Positions 24,158 through 30,259 of a stretch of 42,521 nt of DNA are shown piece by piece. The notes beneath the pieces were generated by a model. That model was given only the letters and a program-made list of their open reading frames with translations. It ran no database searches and was not told the origin of the DNA. The DNA comes from a virus. Position 1 is the stretch's first letter. Every line of letters starts with the position of its first letter. The DNA lies in the IMG/VR virus record IMGVR_UViG_3300032397_000033, positions 1 to 42,521 of that record; one strand, given 5' to 3'. A program made the position numbers and the translations under genes.

Positions 24158-25243
24158 TCACTTCTCCTTCGTAAACGGCTTGATCGTCACTGTGGTTTTC
24201 GATCCATCAGCCAATTTGTATTTACTCTTAACATTCTCAGGAATGTCATACTTCGCGAATGGAGCTTTTGCCACCTTCACCGTGAAATCACCGAGAACGA
24301 AGAGATCCATTCCCTTCTTCTTGCACAGTTCCTTCACAGCTTCATCAACCTCTTCGTATGCTTTGAATACTGGCTTTAATTCCTCTCTCTTCTCGATCTG
24401 CTCCAGCAGCTCTTGATCGTCGATCAGTGTAGCATTACGGTCCACATCCGGTAAGCAGATATGCCGATATGTACATCCACCGCATGTGAATTCATCGTAC
24501 TCCATACGATCATCCAGATATTTATCAGCCTTCTCTGGAGACTCCTCGATCTTCGCTACGACTTCGTTGATCCTCTCAGCATTTTTCAATAATTGCTCAA
24601 CGGTGTCATAATCGATAACAATTGGAATGAGTTTCAGCTTGCCGGAGACTTTGTTTTTTAATACAAAGGCTCCTGTATCTTTATTCATTTGATAAAGATA
24701 CATCATGAGCTGGGCCGGATACATTCTCACGTAATATCTCTTGTGATGAATCATATCCGACAGATTGTTGATCGACTCGAATGTGCGTGGCTCCAGTCCT
24801 TTTATTTCGGCAGTTATCCATACATTCTCACCGAATTTTGGGTGATGGATCTCGGTATCTAACCGGCCCGAAATGCCATAACGTAACTTCTTACCATTCC
24901 GCTTGACTGTCTCAAACAGTGGCTGTTGAGACCGTCTCATCTCGAATCCGTGTTTCATCAACTTCTTCGTGATGATCTCTTCCTGGTAATTACCTTCGTC
25001 AAATATCTCCTGCAGGTCCACGGAGACAGGGAGTTGATCCTGCCACCTGGTAAGAGCGTACTCATTCCTTCTAAGGCAAGGATGTCCTACCTGTGAGGCC
25101 CAAATGGAATTCTGAGGATAGATCTTTATATGTTGCGCTATCGAATCTCGTATGATGTCTACGAATAATTCAGACAGCGAAAGATCAGTGTTCACGGCTG
25201 GCGCCGGCGCCGGCACCCGTGTTTTATCTATTGCGATTGTCAT
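24158..25243 (-). CDS. Cas4/AddB-like PD-(D/E)XK nuclease with Fe-S cysteines
   Basis: A 361-aa protein. Catalytic motifs are visible: GRLDTEI (Asp about 129) and ITAEIKG (Glu 146, Lys 148), then a QLMMYLY helix (Gln 178) as in RecB-family exonucleases. Four Cys are placed as in Cas4 and AddB iron-sulfur nucleases: one N-terminal (HPC, 56) and three C-terminal (C254, C257, C263 in FTCGGCTYRHIC). Such enzymes resect DNA ends. The partner gene upstream (349 aa) suggests an exonuclease-annealase recombination pair. ATG at 25243 follows AGGGGAT. The N-terminal 20 residues (APAPAP) look unstructured. Confidence 0.8.
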   Translation of the reverse strand: MTIAIDKTRVPAPAPAVNTDLSLSELFVDIIRDSIAQHIKIYPQNSIWASQVGHPCLRRNEYALTRWQDQLPVSVDLQEIFDEGNYQEEIITKKLMKHGFEMRRSQQPLFETVKRNGKKLRYGISGRLDTEIHHPKFGENVWITAEIKGLEPRTFESINNLSDMIHHKRYYVRMYPAQLMMYLYQMNKDTGAFVLKNKVSGKLKLIPIVIDYDTVEQLLKNAERINEVVAKIEESPEKADKYLDDRMEYDEFTCGGCTYRHICLPDVDRNATLIDDQELLEQIEKREELKPVFKAYEEVDEAVKELCKKKGMDLFVLGDFTVKVAKAPFAKYDIPENVKSKYKLADGSKTTVTIKPFTKEK

Positions 25244-25260
25244 TGTAATAATCCCCTATG

Positions 25261-26310
25261 TTATTTAGATGGTTTTTTAATTGTGTCGATGTACTTCTTC
25301 AGCCTGAGTAGAAACACACCCCGGGCGCTCGGGTCCAGTAATGAGACATCTGTTACCTTTTCTTGTTGCAGGAATTTCTGATAATCTTCCTTCGATATCG
25401 CCTTTATCATTGCATCCAGATTTGCCAGAAACATCTTAGTGACATTATCAGACGGTGAGGAATTGACTTCTGTACTGTTACCGAATTTTGCATTGTATTC
25501 CTTCTCAACCTTCGGGAGGATCCATTCCATCTGCTTTTCGGTAAGTTGTGACGGACGGCGCTTGCCTGCGTACTTTTCGCTGGTTGTGGTTTTCAGTAAA
25601 GCATCTTCGGCTTTGATCTGATCACCATCGTTCAGCTTGAGCAGCATATCCCAAAGCTTCTTCGCTTGTTCGGTATCAGCCTTCGGTGTCGATACACGAT
25701 TGACCTGCTTTACATCGGAGAGTTTGATACCAGCCTTCTCGAGATCATCGATAGTGAGATTTTCAAGTCCTGTGATCTTCCGGATTGCTCTACCTCTGAA
25801 ATTCGCTTTAGCTTTCTGATAATAGAAGAGTAGATCCGTCTTGCTTTTGAATCCATCTTCAAGACTTGTACCACCGTCGATGTGCATATCAAACCCTAAC
25901 AGCTTGGAACCTATTACTCCGGAGAAGAAGAAGAAGCGGATGTCGCCTTCAAACATATTCTTCTCCGATAGTTCACGCTTTTGACCGTTAGCATCGATTG
26001 AGAAGGATGTTAATTCTTTCTCGTAAATCCCGAACGGACCGGCAAAACGATTGCAGCCCGCTTCACAGAAATATGGATTTCCGTTCTGTAACATCCAGTC
26101 GTTTGGTCTGGAGTTTCTCAAAACGAAATCGCGGAGTTTACTAACGAAGTGAATCGCTTGTTGCGCCAGTACAAGCTTCTGATCAAGTGAAGCTTCGTCC
26201 GGAAGTTTAATGAGATAAAAGGAATCGTCACCGGTTTCCCTTATCTCCGGAACGTGTAGGTCTCCTACAATCGGACTTTCTTCCGATGTGAGAATTGTTG
26301 GTGTTGTCAT
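25261..26310 (-). CDS. Putative recombination-associated protein (annealase-like by context)
   Basis: A 349-aa protein. Residues 45-100 contain LRNSRPNDWMLQNGNPYFCE then AGCNRFAGPFGIYEKE, a 'DW...g.PYl.aaG...ia.pfGi' pattern found in phage proteins encoded beside PD-(D/E)XK nucleases and often treated as single-strand annealing or recombination functions. A helical, Lys-rich C-terminal region follows. It directly precedes the Cas4-like nuclease with the same style of AGGGGA ribosome site. Without a structure or search I cannot show it is a RecT/Erf-type annealase. Confidence 0.45.
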   Translation of the reverse strand: MTTPTILTSEESPIVGDLHVPEIRETGDDSFYLIKLPDEASLDQKLVLAQQAIHFVSKLRDFVLRNSRPNDWMLQNGNPYFCEAGCNRFAGPFGIYEKELTSFSIDANGQKRELSEKNMFEGDIRFFFFSGVIGSKLLGFDMHIDGGTSLEDGFKSKTDLLFYYQKAKANFRGRAIRKITGLENLTIDDLEKAGIKLSDVKQVNRVSTPKADTEQAKKLWDMLLKLNDGDQIKAEDALLKTTTSEKYAGKRRPSQLTEKQMEWILPKVEKEYNAKFGNSTEVNSSPSDNVTKMFLANLDAMIKAISKEDYQKFLQQEKVTDVSLLDPSARGVFLLRLKKYIDTIKKPSK

Positions 26311-26409
26311 TGCGGTTTCCCCTATGTTGTAGTTTTTTTAATTGTTGGTTATGGTATATCTTTAAAAAATGCTTTCTTGCCGATTCTGCGGATCTAAAAA
26401 ATATCCTTT

Positions 26410-26547
26410 TCATTGTATCACGATTATGAAATTGTCAAAGCAGCACCAGCAGTTTTTATCCGATTGCCTTTTCAGTGCAGTCATGACGACAGGATTAGTG
26501 ATCATCCTGCGTAACTCCTTTTTATTCTGAATAATGAAAACTTTCAT
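26410..26547 (-). CDS. 45-aa small ORF
   Basis: ATG at 26547 follows a GAGGTAG ribosome site. The product starts MKVFIIQNKKELRRMI and contains a Cys/Trp cluster (NCWCCFDNF) before a hydrophobic end. It occupies the middle of the 329-bp gap between the HTH gene and the 349-aa gene. No family recognised; real translation is plausible but unproven. Confidence 0.4.
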   Translation of the reverse strand: MKVFIIQNKKELRRMITNPVVMTALKRQSDKNCWCCFDNFIIVIQ

Positions 26548-26585
26548 TTTCTACCTCAAATATGTTTTTATAATTTCCCCAGCAT

Positions 26586-26603
26586 CCCCCGCGATCACGG
26601 GGG
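26586..26603. promoter_or_regulatory. GC-rich stem-loop between the HTH gene and the 45-aa ORF
   Basis: CCCCCG (26586-26591) pairs with CGGGGG (26598-26603). A second GCGGGGG at 26622-26628 could pair with the same CCCCCGC. No T-run follows on either strand, so it is not a simple terminator. It may be an mRNA processing or regulatory element. Confidence 0.4.
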
Positions 26604-26639
26604 TTGTCGTAAAAATGACCAGCGGGGGAAGTGAGGAAA

Positions 26640-26933
26640 TCATTTTATTAAATCCCTGCTTGCACAAACCGCCAACATAAAGTATCCGTCACGGACATAT
26701 TCACATTGTTTTAATATTCTTTCAAAATCCCGTGACGTTAATGGCTGTAAATCTCTAATTGCACGTTCGAGTTTTTTACGGCTGACACCAGCTTCGAGCG
26801 CAACGGTATAGATCGGTGTTTGTTGTGGATGTCTGGAATGGAAATGATTTATCGCTTCAGCAAGTATTCTACCGTGAGTTAAATCACGATGAGTATTTAA
26901 TAGATTTGACAACTTTTTGTCCCCGTTTTTCAT
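26640..26933 (-). CDS. 97-aa HTH-like regulatory protein
   Basis: A helical, basic protein. Residues 44-70 read as a helix-turn-helix: TPIYTVALEAGVSRKKLERA with Ala-Gly-Val-Ser at the turn. It is the first gene of the leftward early block, about 80 bases downstream of the terminator at 27014-27050. That position and size suit an early regulator. ATG at 26933 has only a weak purine-rich site. No repressor-type dimerization domain is visible. Confidence 0.5.
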   Translation of the reverse strand: MKNGDKKLSNLLNTHRDLTHGRILAEAINHFHSRHPQQTPIYTVALEAGVSRKKLERAIRDLQPLTSRDFERILKQCEYVRDGYFMLAVCASRDLIK

Positions 26934-27013
26934 TGACTCTCTAAATGTCTATCGATAAATTGCGAAGAGTTAAATAATGATTACTAAGACCTTCACAACA
27001 TCGGACGGGAAAT

Positions 27014-27050
27014 AAAAAACCCCGTCTACTTTCGTCAGTAGGACGGGGTT
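27014..27050 (-). terminator. Intrinsic terminator of the control region
   Basis: AACCCCGTC (27018-27026) pairs with GACGGGGTT (27042-27050), plus a TAC/GTA extension, loop of 8. On the minus strand six T's follow (27019-27014). It terminates the small RNA and could also stop late transcription arriving from the right. Confidence 0.85.
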
Positions 27051-27142
27051 GTAATCTTAAGAAACTTTTTTCGATTTTACATGGCTGCTTTACCTTCTAT
27101 AGATTATTAGTAATTCTGTAAAGTAGCCAACCCCGTCGAACT
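27014..27142 (-). ncRNA. Candidate structured RNA with two mutually exclusive folds (~128 nt)
   Basis: It starts about 7 bases after the -10 of the minus-strand promoter and ends at the terminator T-run. Near the 5' end GACGGGGTTG (27137-27128) can pair perfectly with CAACCCCGTC (27051-27042). Nested inside, GGCTACTTTAC (27128-27118) pairs with GTAAAGCAGCC (27092-27082) except for one A-C mismatch. The CAACCCCGTC arm is also the upstream arm of the terminator, so pairing with the 5' arm would prevent terminator formation. This is an antiterminator/terminator layout. It may be a leader attenuator for the early genes or an independent small RNA. I recognise no known RNA family. Confidence 0.6.
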
Positions 27143-27148
27143 GTTTAG

Positions 27149-27177
27149 AAGTTAATGAGATGTTTTGCCAATGTCAA
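27149..27177 (-). promoter_or_regulatory. Sigma70-type promoter, leftward
   Basis: On the minus strand TTGACA (27177-27172), 17-bp spacer, TAACTT (27154-27149). The -35 is perfect and the -10 partial. Predicted start near 27142, immediately upstream of the structured RNA. Confidence 0.65.
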
Positions 27178-27178
27178 G

Positions 27179-27199
27179 AGAAATCGAAAATAAATTTCT
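27179..27199. promoter_or_regulatory. Possible operator between divergent promoters
   Basis: AGAAAT (27179-27184) and ATTTCT (27194-27199) form an inverted repeat abutting the -35 of the leftward promoter and 29 bp from that of the rightward one. AT-rich composition makes chance likely; no cognate repressor is identified beyond the HTH gene nearby. Confidence 0.25.
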
Positions 27200-27228
27200 A
27201 AATCGAGTAAATATGTGATGAAAATCAT

Positions 27229-27257
27229 TTGACATGAATCTCAGTAATGACTATATT
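27229..27257 (+). promoter_or_regulatory. Sigma70-type promoter, rightward
   Basis: TTGACA (27229-27234), 17-bp spacer, TATATT (27252-27257). Predicted start near 27264, leading into the only plus-strand gene. A G-rich ribosome site (GGGGGAAAA) precedes an ATG at 27299. Confidence 0.75.
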
Positions 27258-27298
27258 TCGCAAACCTTTCCATTAAATACGATAACATCGGGGGAAAA

Positions 27299-27381
27299 AT
27301 GAGCATCTACATAGCCGGCAATTTCATCAAAGTAAACGAAATGCTCAGTCCGGTTCTGTCTATTGTTGGCAGCACAAACCG
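27299..27381 (+). pseudogene. Degenerate or frame-shifted upstream half of the DUF5763-like gene
   Basis: The ATG at 27299 has a strong ribosome site, but its frame (MSIYIAGNFIKVNE) does not continue into the zinc-binding protein. In the frame of the downstream gene this stretch reads SKRNAQSGSVYCWQHKP, a near copy of the RRAESGSNYCWQHRR found at the C-terminus, but without a start codon. One indel between the ATG and the YCWQH segment would give a two-repeat protein. Confidence 0.4.
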
Positions 27382-27579
27382 ATGTATGAAAAGGAATCAG
27401 CGAAGAAACAGTCCGCGCCCGTCGATAGCAGCAAGACTAAGGTTAAACAAAACACTCAGTCCGAGAAAGTTAAATCTGAATCAGCATACCGGCAGTGCCA
27501 GGCCACAACTAAGAAGGGTAAGCAATGTTCACGGAGAGCAGAATCAGGTTCAAATTACTGTTGGCAGCATCGTCGATAA
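27382..27579 (+). CDS. DUF5763-like small zinc-binding protein
   Basis: 65 aa from ATG at 27382. The C-terminal 25 residues are CQATTKKGKQCSRRAESGS then NYCWQHRR, the conserved Cys-Cys-Cys-His set of the DUF5763 family, probably a zinc knuckle. The N-terminal 40 residues are a Lys/Ser/Gln-rich linker. It is the only convincing plus-strand gene, driven by its own promoter, so it is expressed apart from the early and late blocks. The family is common in bacteria and phages, function unknown. The true start may lie upstream at 27299 if the frame is repaired. Confidence 0.65.
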   Translation: MYEKESAKKQSAPVDSSKTKVKQNTQSEKVKSESAYRQCQATTKKGKQCSRRAESGSNYCWQHRR

Positions 27580-27591
27580 ATCCAATGAGTT

Positions 27592-27605
27592 CCATCAGCT
27601 GATGG
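27592..27605. terminator. Palindrome between convergent genes
   Basis: CCATCAGCTGATGG is a perfect 14-bp palindrome in the 54-bp gap between the plus-strand gene and the end of the late block. Two further small hairpins follow. There is no clear T-run, so a weak bidirectional terminator is only possible. Confidence 0.3.
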
Positions 27606-27633
27606 GCGTGATATTCATCACAATTCTACGATC

Positions 27634-28227
27634 TTAGAAGTAAATAATGAATCTTAGTACCGTTGCCGGCGCCTGCTTGTGGATGAAGATCCGGCCAATG
27701 CCTATAGTCTTGTATCCAATGACCGTAGATAATCCAGCTCTCTTATCGTGAAAATAGATTGCATCTGTGGCAATCCAGAAATGTTTCTGAGGAAGTGCAT
27801 AGGGCATGGGTACGTATTTGGTTTCAGTGATGGTAGTAAAAGGTTGCCGGCTCTCTCCAATAATATCATAAACGAAAGATCTCTCGATAGGATATGCAGT
27901 GATCGGCATTGATAAGTCGTTGTTTATTTTGATCGTAGTCTCGAATGGAGTCGTGTATCTCGAGCATGGATCGGTTGCCGCTGTATCACCTGAGTCCGGC
28001 GCCACCGGATGTCCCTGTGCTACTCCGGAGGTGTCTATCTTGATGATGATGGTATCGTATACGGTATCTTTAACCGATTGCGCAGCATAGAGTTTCGCCA
28101 GCCAGATCTTCTCAGTGTCGATCACTCCTTTACCATACCACACTGATTTTGTTGCGAAGTAATTTGCAAAATTAGTTATAAGTAGGGTCCCAATGACTAT
28201 GAGGATGTAGGTCAGTTCTTTTTTCAT
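27634..28227 (-). CDS. Membrane-anchored periplasmic protein at the end of the lysis cassette
   Basis: A 197-aa protein. Residues 5-25 are a single N-terminal transmembrane helix (LTYILIVIGTLLITNFANYF); the rest is predicted outside the cytoplasm. A Thr/Asp-rich linker (about 55-90) is followed by a beta-rich domain with Tyr/Phe pairs to the C-terminus. The layout resembles phage proteins of Bacteroidetes often placed near lysis genes (DUF6808-like), but I cannot confirm the family. A spanin-like role in outer membrane disruption is possible. Last gene of the leftward late block. Confidence 0.5.
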   Translation of the reverse strand: MKKELTYILIVIGTLLITNFANYFATKSVWYGKGVIDTEKIWLAKLYAAQSVKDTVYDTIIIKIDTSGVAQGHPVAPDSGDTAATDPCSRYTTPFETTIKINNDLSMPITAYPIERSFVYDIIGESRQPFTTITETKYVPMPYALPQKHFWIATDAIYFHDKRAGLSTVIGYKTIGIGRIFIHKQAPATVLRFIIYF

Positions 28228-28280
28228 ACCTTTACTTTTTATTTAATAAGTAATATGCAATTGGGAGTAGGAGGATAAAA

Positions 28281-28907
28281 TCACTGGTACGAAGGGGTAT
28301 TCTTCCACTTCTCATGAGCATCCAGTATTCCGCGTCCCCAGACAGCAACAACAACGACACCAAATACAGGCTTAACAAGAAGAGAAATTGTAAGCAATAA
28401 CGGGAATGAAGATAGTAACGTAAGAAAGGGATACACGTTACCGAAATCCAGCGACCAGTACAATGCTTTGATACCAATGATTGCAAATATCCAGCCATAC
28501 TTTCTCCTACATAATTTTAATACTAATAAGGTGTAACAAAAAACCAAAAATGAATAATGATAAACAGACGTCTCTTGAAACGTCCCAAACCATGTCCACG
28601 GAGTCCAAAGGTAATGAGTAATTGAAGGATAAATGATTCTGTTTTTATGATCGAGCCATTCAATGTTTGTGAATATCTCTGTTTTAAGATTTCCTCTTCC
28701 TGCCTCATAGTAAAGATAGTAATCAGACATCCAACTCTGCTCGCCGAATCTTGATGTGTGTCTCGGAACTGCTATATTCCAATGCCAAAATGCAGCAACA
28801 ACTATAATTGTGACAACAAACACGCGGAGCCATTTCTCTCTTTTGGGCAATCTGTAACCGATGATTGTAGCAATCACACATAGTCCTAATAGTCCAAGTG
28901 TTAACAT
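28281..28907 (-). CDS. Polytopic membrane protein resembling a short GT87-type glycosyltransferase
   Basis: A 208-aa protein with about six hydrophobic segments. The first outer loop contains DYYLYYEAGRGN and later IIYPSITHYLWTPWTWFG; a later segment reads LDFGNVYPFLTLL with ISLLVKPVFGVVV. Those are the positions of the DF..Y..a, Y..PP and GN...L..L....K.p landmarks of GT87 (DUF2029) polyprenol-dependent mannosyltransferases, which are usually about 400 aa. So it is either a truncated relative or convergent. If active it might modify host surface glycans. It follows the 35-aa membrane gene by 5 bases. Confidence 0.4.
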   Translation of the reverse strand: MLTLGLLGLCVIATIIGYRLPKREKWLRVFVVTIIVVAAFWHWNIAVPRHTSRFGEQSWMSDYYLYYEAGRGNLKTEIFTNIEWLDHKNRIIYPSITHYLWTPWTWFGTFQETSVYHYSFLVFCYTLLVLKLCRRKYGWIFAIIGIKALYWSLDFGNVYPFLTLLSSFPLLLTISLLVKPVFGVVVVAVWGRGILDAHEKWKNTPSYQ

Positions 28908-28912
28908 GTTTT

Positions 28913-29020
28913 CTATGTGAGTTTTGGATTATCGTTCTCGTGGAGGATCGAAAGAACAAACAAAATAAATCCTACGGTTGCAATAACGAATCCTGTAAGT
29001 ATGCCGATGATTAATGTCAT
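28913..29020 (-). CDS. 35-aa single-span membrane protein
   Basis: ATG at 29020 overlaps the stop of the M15-like gene (TAATG). The product is almost all one transmembrane helix (LIIGILTGFVIATVGFILF) with a short charged tail (HENDNPKLT). Position after the putative peptidase and before other membrane genes suits a small holin, antiholin or pinholin-like protein, but nothing proves that. Confidence 0.5.
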   Translation of the reverse strand: MTLIIGILTGFVIATVGFILFVLSILHENDNPKLT

Positions 29021-29379
29021 TAGAATAATTGAATATGGATGTGTGCGTTATCCGTTAAAAGAGCTTCCGGATATATCTTGAGATCTACCTTCTCTCGAAG
29101 CATGATCACGGTCCAGAAGATGTGGCAAATGTGAATCGCCTTGTGCTGTTCCACATCCTTAATCCGGATGTCGAATGCTTCACCGGATCCGGATGGGCAA
29201 TTTCTGATGTAATGTTTGGAATCCGCCAAATGCTTGGAGATCATTTCGTGTCCGGAGGTTATATTCAATCCATCTTCGTCATTAGGGTAGATAATAGGCC
29301 ACAGTGCGTCAAGGATCGTCAGAGACCGTTTTAATACCGGATGCAATCTCGTTATATCAACTTCGGGCTTTTGTGTCAT
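29020..29379 (-). CDS. M15-like peptidase, candidate endolysin
   Basis: A 119-aa protein. It has ITSGHEMISKH, then SKHY, GSGEAFDIRI and a C-terminal HIHIQLF. These match the zinc-ligand layout of VanY/M15 D-Ala-D-Ala carboxypeptidases and phage lysins (S.H..G.A.D ... H.H), with presumed ligands His56, Asp70 and His113 or His115. The spacing between the first His and the Asp is 14 residues rather than the usual 7, from an inserted RNCPSGS loop. No signal peptide, so a holin would be needed. Neighbouring small membrane genes fit a lysis cassette. Confidence 0.55.
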   Translation of the reverse strand: MTQKPEVDITRLHPVLKRSLTILDALWPIIYPNDEDGLNITSGHEMISKHLADSKHYIRNCPSGSGEAFDIRIKDVEQHKAIHICHIFWTVIMLREKVDLKIYPEALLTDNAHIHIQLF

Positions 29380-29409
29380 TCTGATCTCAATTTCGGCGCG
29401 AAATGTAAA

Positions 29410-29616
29410 TTATTCGTTCACGGCTATCGAAGCATTTGCCGTCATAACAGCTTCACGTACCTTTCGGATGGCTGCTGTGCGATCGGCAGAGTCCGGACAA
29501 CATGCCACGATCGTTTGAGCAAATTCCTTCGCGGATTCTCGTAATCTCTTGTACCTGGGTATCTGATCATCCTTCGGGGAATGATAGGTGAATAAACTTT
29601 CAATATCGAATTCCAT
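29410..29616 (-). CDS. Acb2/Tad1-hairpin-domain protein, candidate cyclic-nucleotide sponge
   Basis: A 68-aa protein. It matches the small phage family of the form F.YH.PK.DQ..RY..lRE.AKEFA..I...CP.SADR..AIRKVREAVMTANASIA; visible here are FTYHSPKDDQIPRY, AKEFAQTIVACCPDSADRT and VREAVMTANASIA. The family is assigned to the Acb2/Tad1 hairpin, whose characterised members bind cyclic nucleotide signals and block CBASS or Thoeris immunity. Whether this member does so is inferred. ATG at 29616 has an AGAGGT site. Late-operon placement is unusual for an anti-immune protein. Confidence 0.65.
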   Translation of the reverse strand: MEFDIESLFTYHSPKDDQIPRYKRLRESAKEFAQTIVACCPDSADRTAAIRKVREAVMTANASIAVNE

Positions 29617-29640
29617 TGTTTACCTCTTATAATCTTTAGT

Positions 29641-29790
29641 TTAAAAAATTCTCAGGTTGTACGTGCAATATCCTTTTTTGATCGTGATTTCTTTATCGCC
29701 AAGTATTATGAACGCACGTGCATATTCGGTGGAATTCCCATGTACACTTAGCCAGAAATAACATCCAGACCTGAGAAGAGAATTATTCAA
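29641..29790 (-). CDS. Open frame filling the gap after the 152-aa membrane gene
   Basis: The 179-bp gap holds a 49-aa frame from TTG at 29790. The product reads LNNSLLRSGCYFWLSVHGNS, then AFIILGDKEITIKKGYC, ending LRIF, which looks like a small beta protein. No ATG and no clear ribosome site, so translation is uncertain. Confidence 0.25.
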   Translation of the reverse strand: MNNSLLRSGCYFWLSVHGNSTEYARAFIILGDKEITIKKGYCTYNLRIF

Positions 29791-29795
29791 GTAAG

Positions 29796-30254
29796 TTACT
29801 TGATTGGTCCTGATCGAGCTGTACCACTCACTCCGGTTACAGGTTCAGTTCTATTTATAGAATCGGCTCCGAATCCTACCCAAAATACTGCAATGCAAGA
29901 TCCAATTGTTATAGGGTATAATCCACCATAGTTGTTGGATGCCCACATTATAAAAACAGATCCGAGACCGACTACGAATGCAGTTACCGACCATATTATA
30001 TTTTTAAATAGCCATGCTCCGAATGTCACATTCATACCGTCAAGTTGATATTTTTTAAACCAGTGGAGGAATGCTCCAAGTAGGTATGGTATTAGCAACA
30101 AAATCGGAAATCCGATAGTCATCACCGGTCCGGCGGTTGGATCATCTCCGGGTGTCGTTTGTGTGAATGCGTAGGCTATGCCGTAGCCATATCCCATTGC
30201 TATAACCATTCCAAGAAGTATAACCAGGAATGTGAGTATGATGCGTGATTTCAT
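29796..30254 (-). CDS. Four-helix membrane protein, possible holin
   Basis: 152 aa with four hydrophobic segments at about 7-30, 46-64, 84-104 and 112-130, and a Ser/Thr/Gly tail. A GAGGAG ribosome site precedes ATG at 30254, which lies just after the giant gene's stop. Gene order (ejection proteins, this membrane protein, then M15-like peptidase) suits a holin, but it is longer than most holins. It has no recognised signature, and another membrane function is possible. Confidence 0.45.
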   Translation of the reverse strand: MKSRIILTFLVILLGMVIAMGYGYGIAYAFTQTTPGDDPTAGPVMTIGFPILLLIPYLLGAFLHWFKKYQLDGMNVTFGAWLFKNIIWSVTAFVVGLGSVFIMWASNNYGGLYPITIGSCIAVFWVGFGADSINRTEPVTGVSGTARSGPIK

Positions 30255-30259
30255 TTGTG

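Larger units (their letters stand above)
26934..27298. other. Non-coding control region between the two blocks
   Basis: No credible ORF in 365 bp. It contains the minus-strand small RNA with its terminator (27014-27142), two back-to-back consensus promoters (27149-27177 minus and 27229-27257 plus) and a 21-bp inverted-repeat segment between them. The 80 bases nearest the HTH gene are AT-rich, with no convincing second promoter. Confidence 0.7.

Noticed and set aside
26586-26603. Intrinsic terminator at the GC-rich stem
   Set aside because: No T-run follows on either strand, so it is listed only as a regulatory stem-loop.
27299-27637. 112-aa plus-strand ORF as the real gene
   Set aside because: After the first 15 codons its composition is Arg/Asn/Ser noise, while the overlapping frame carries a recognisable conserved Cys/His motif.
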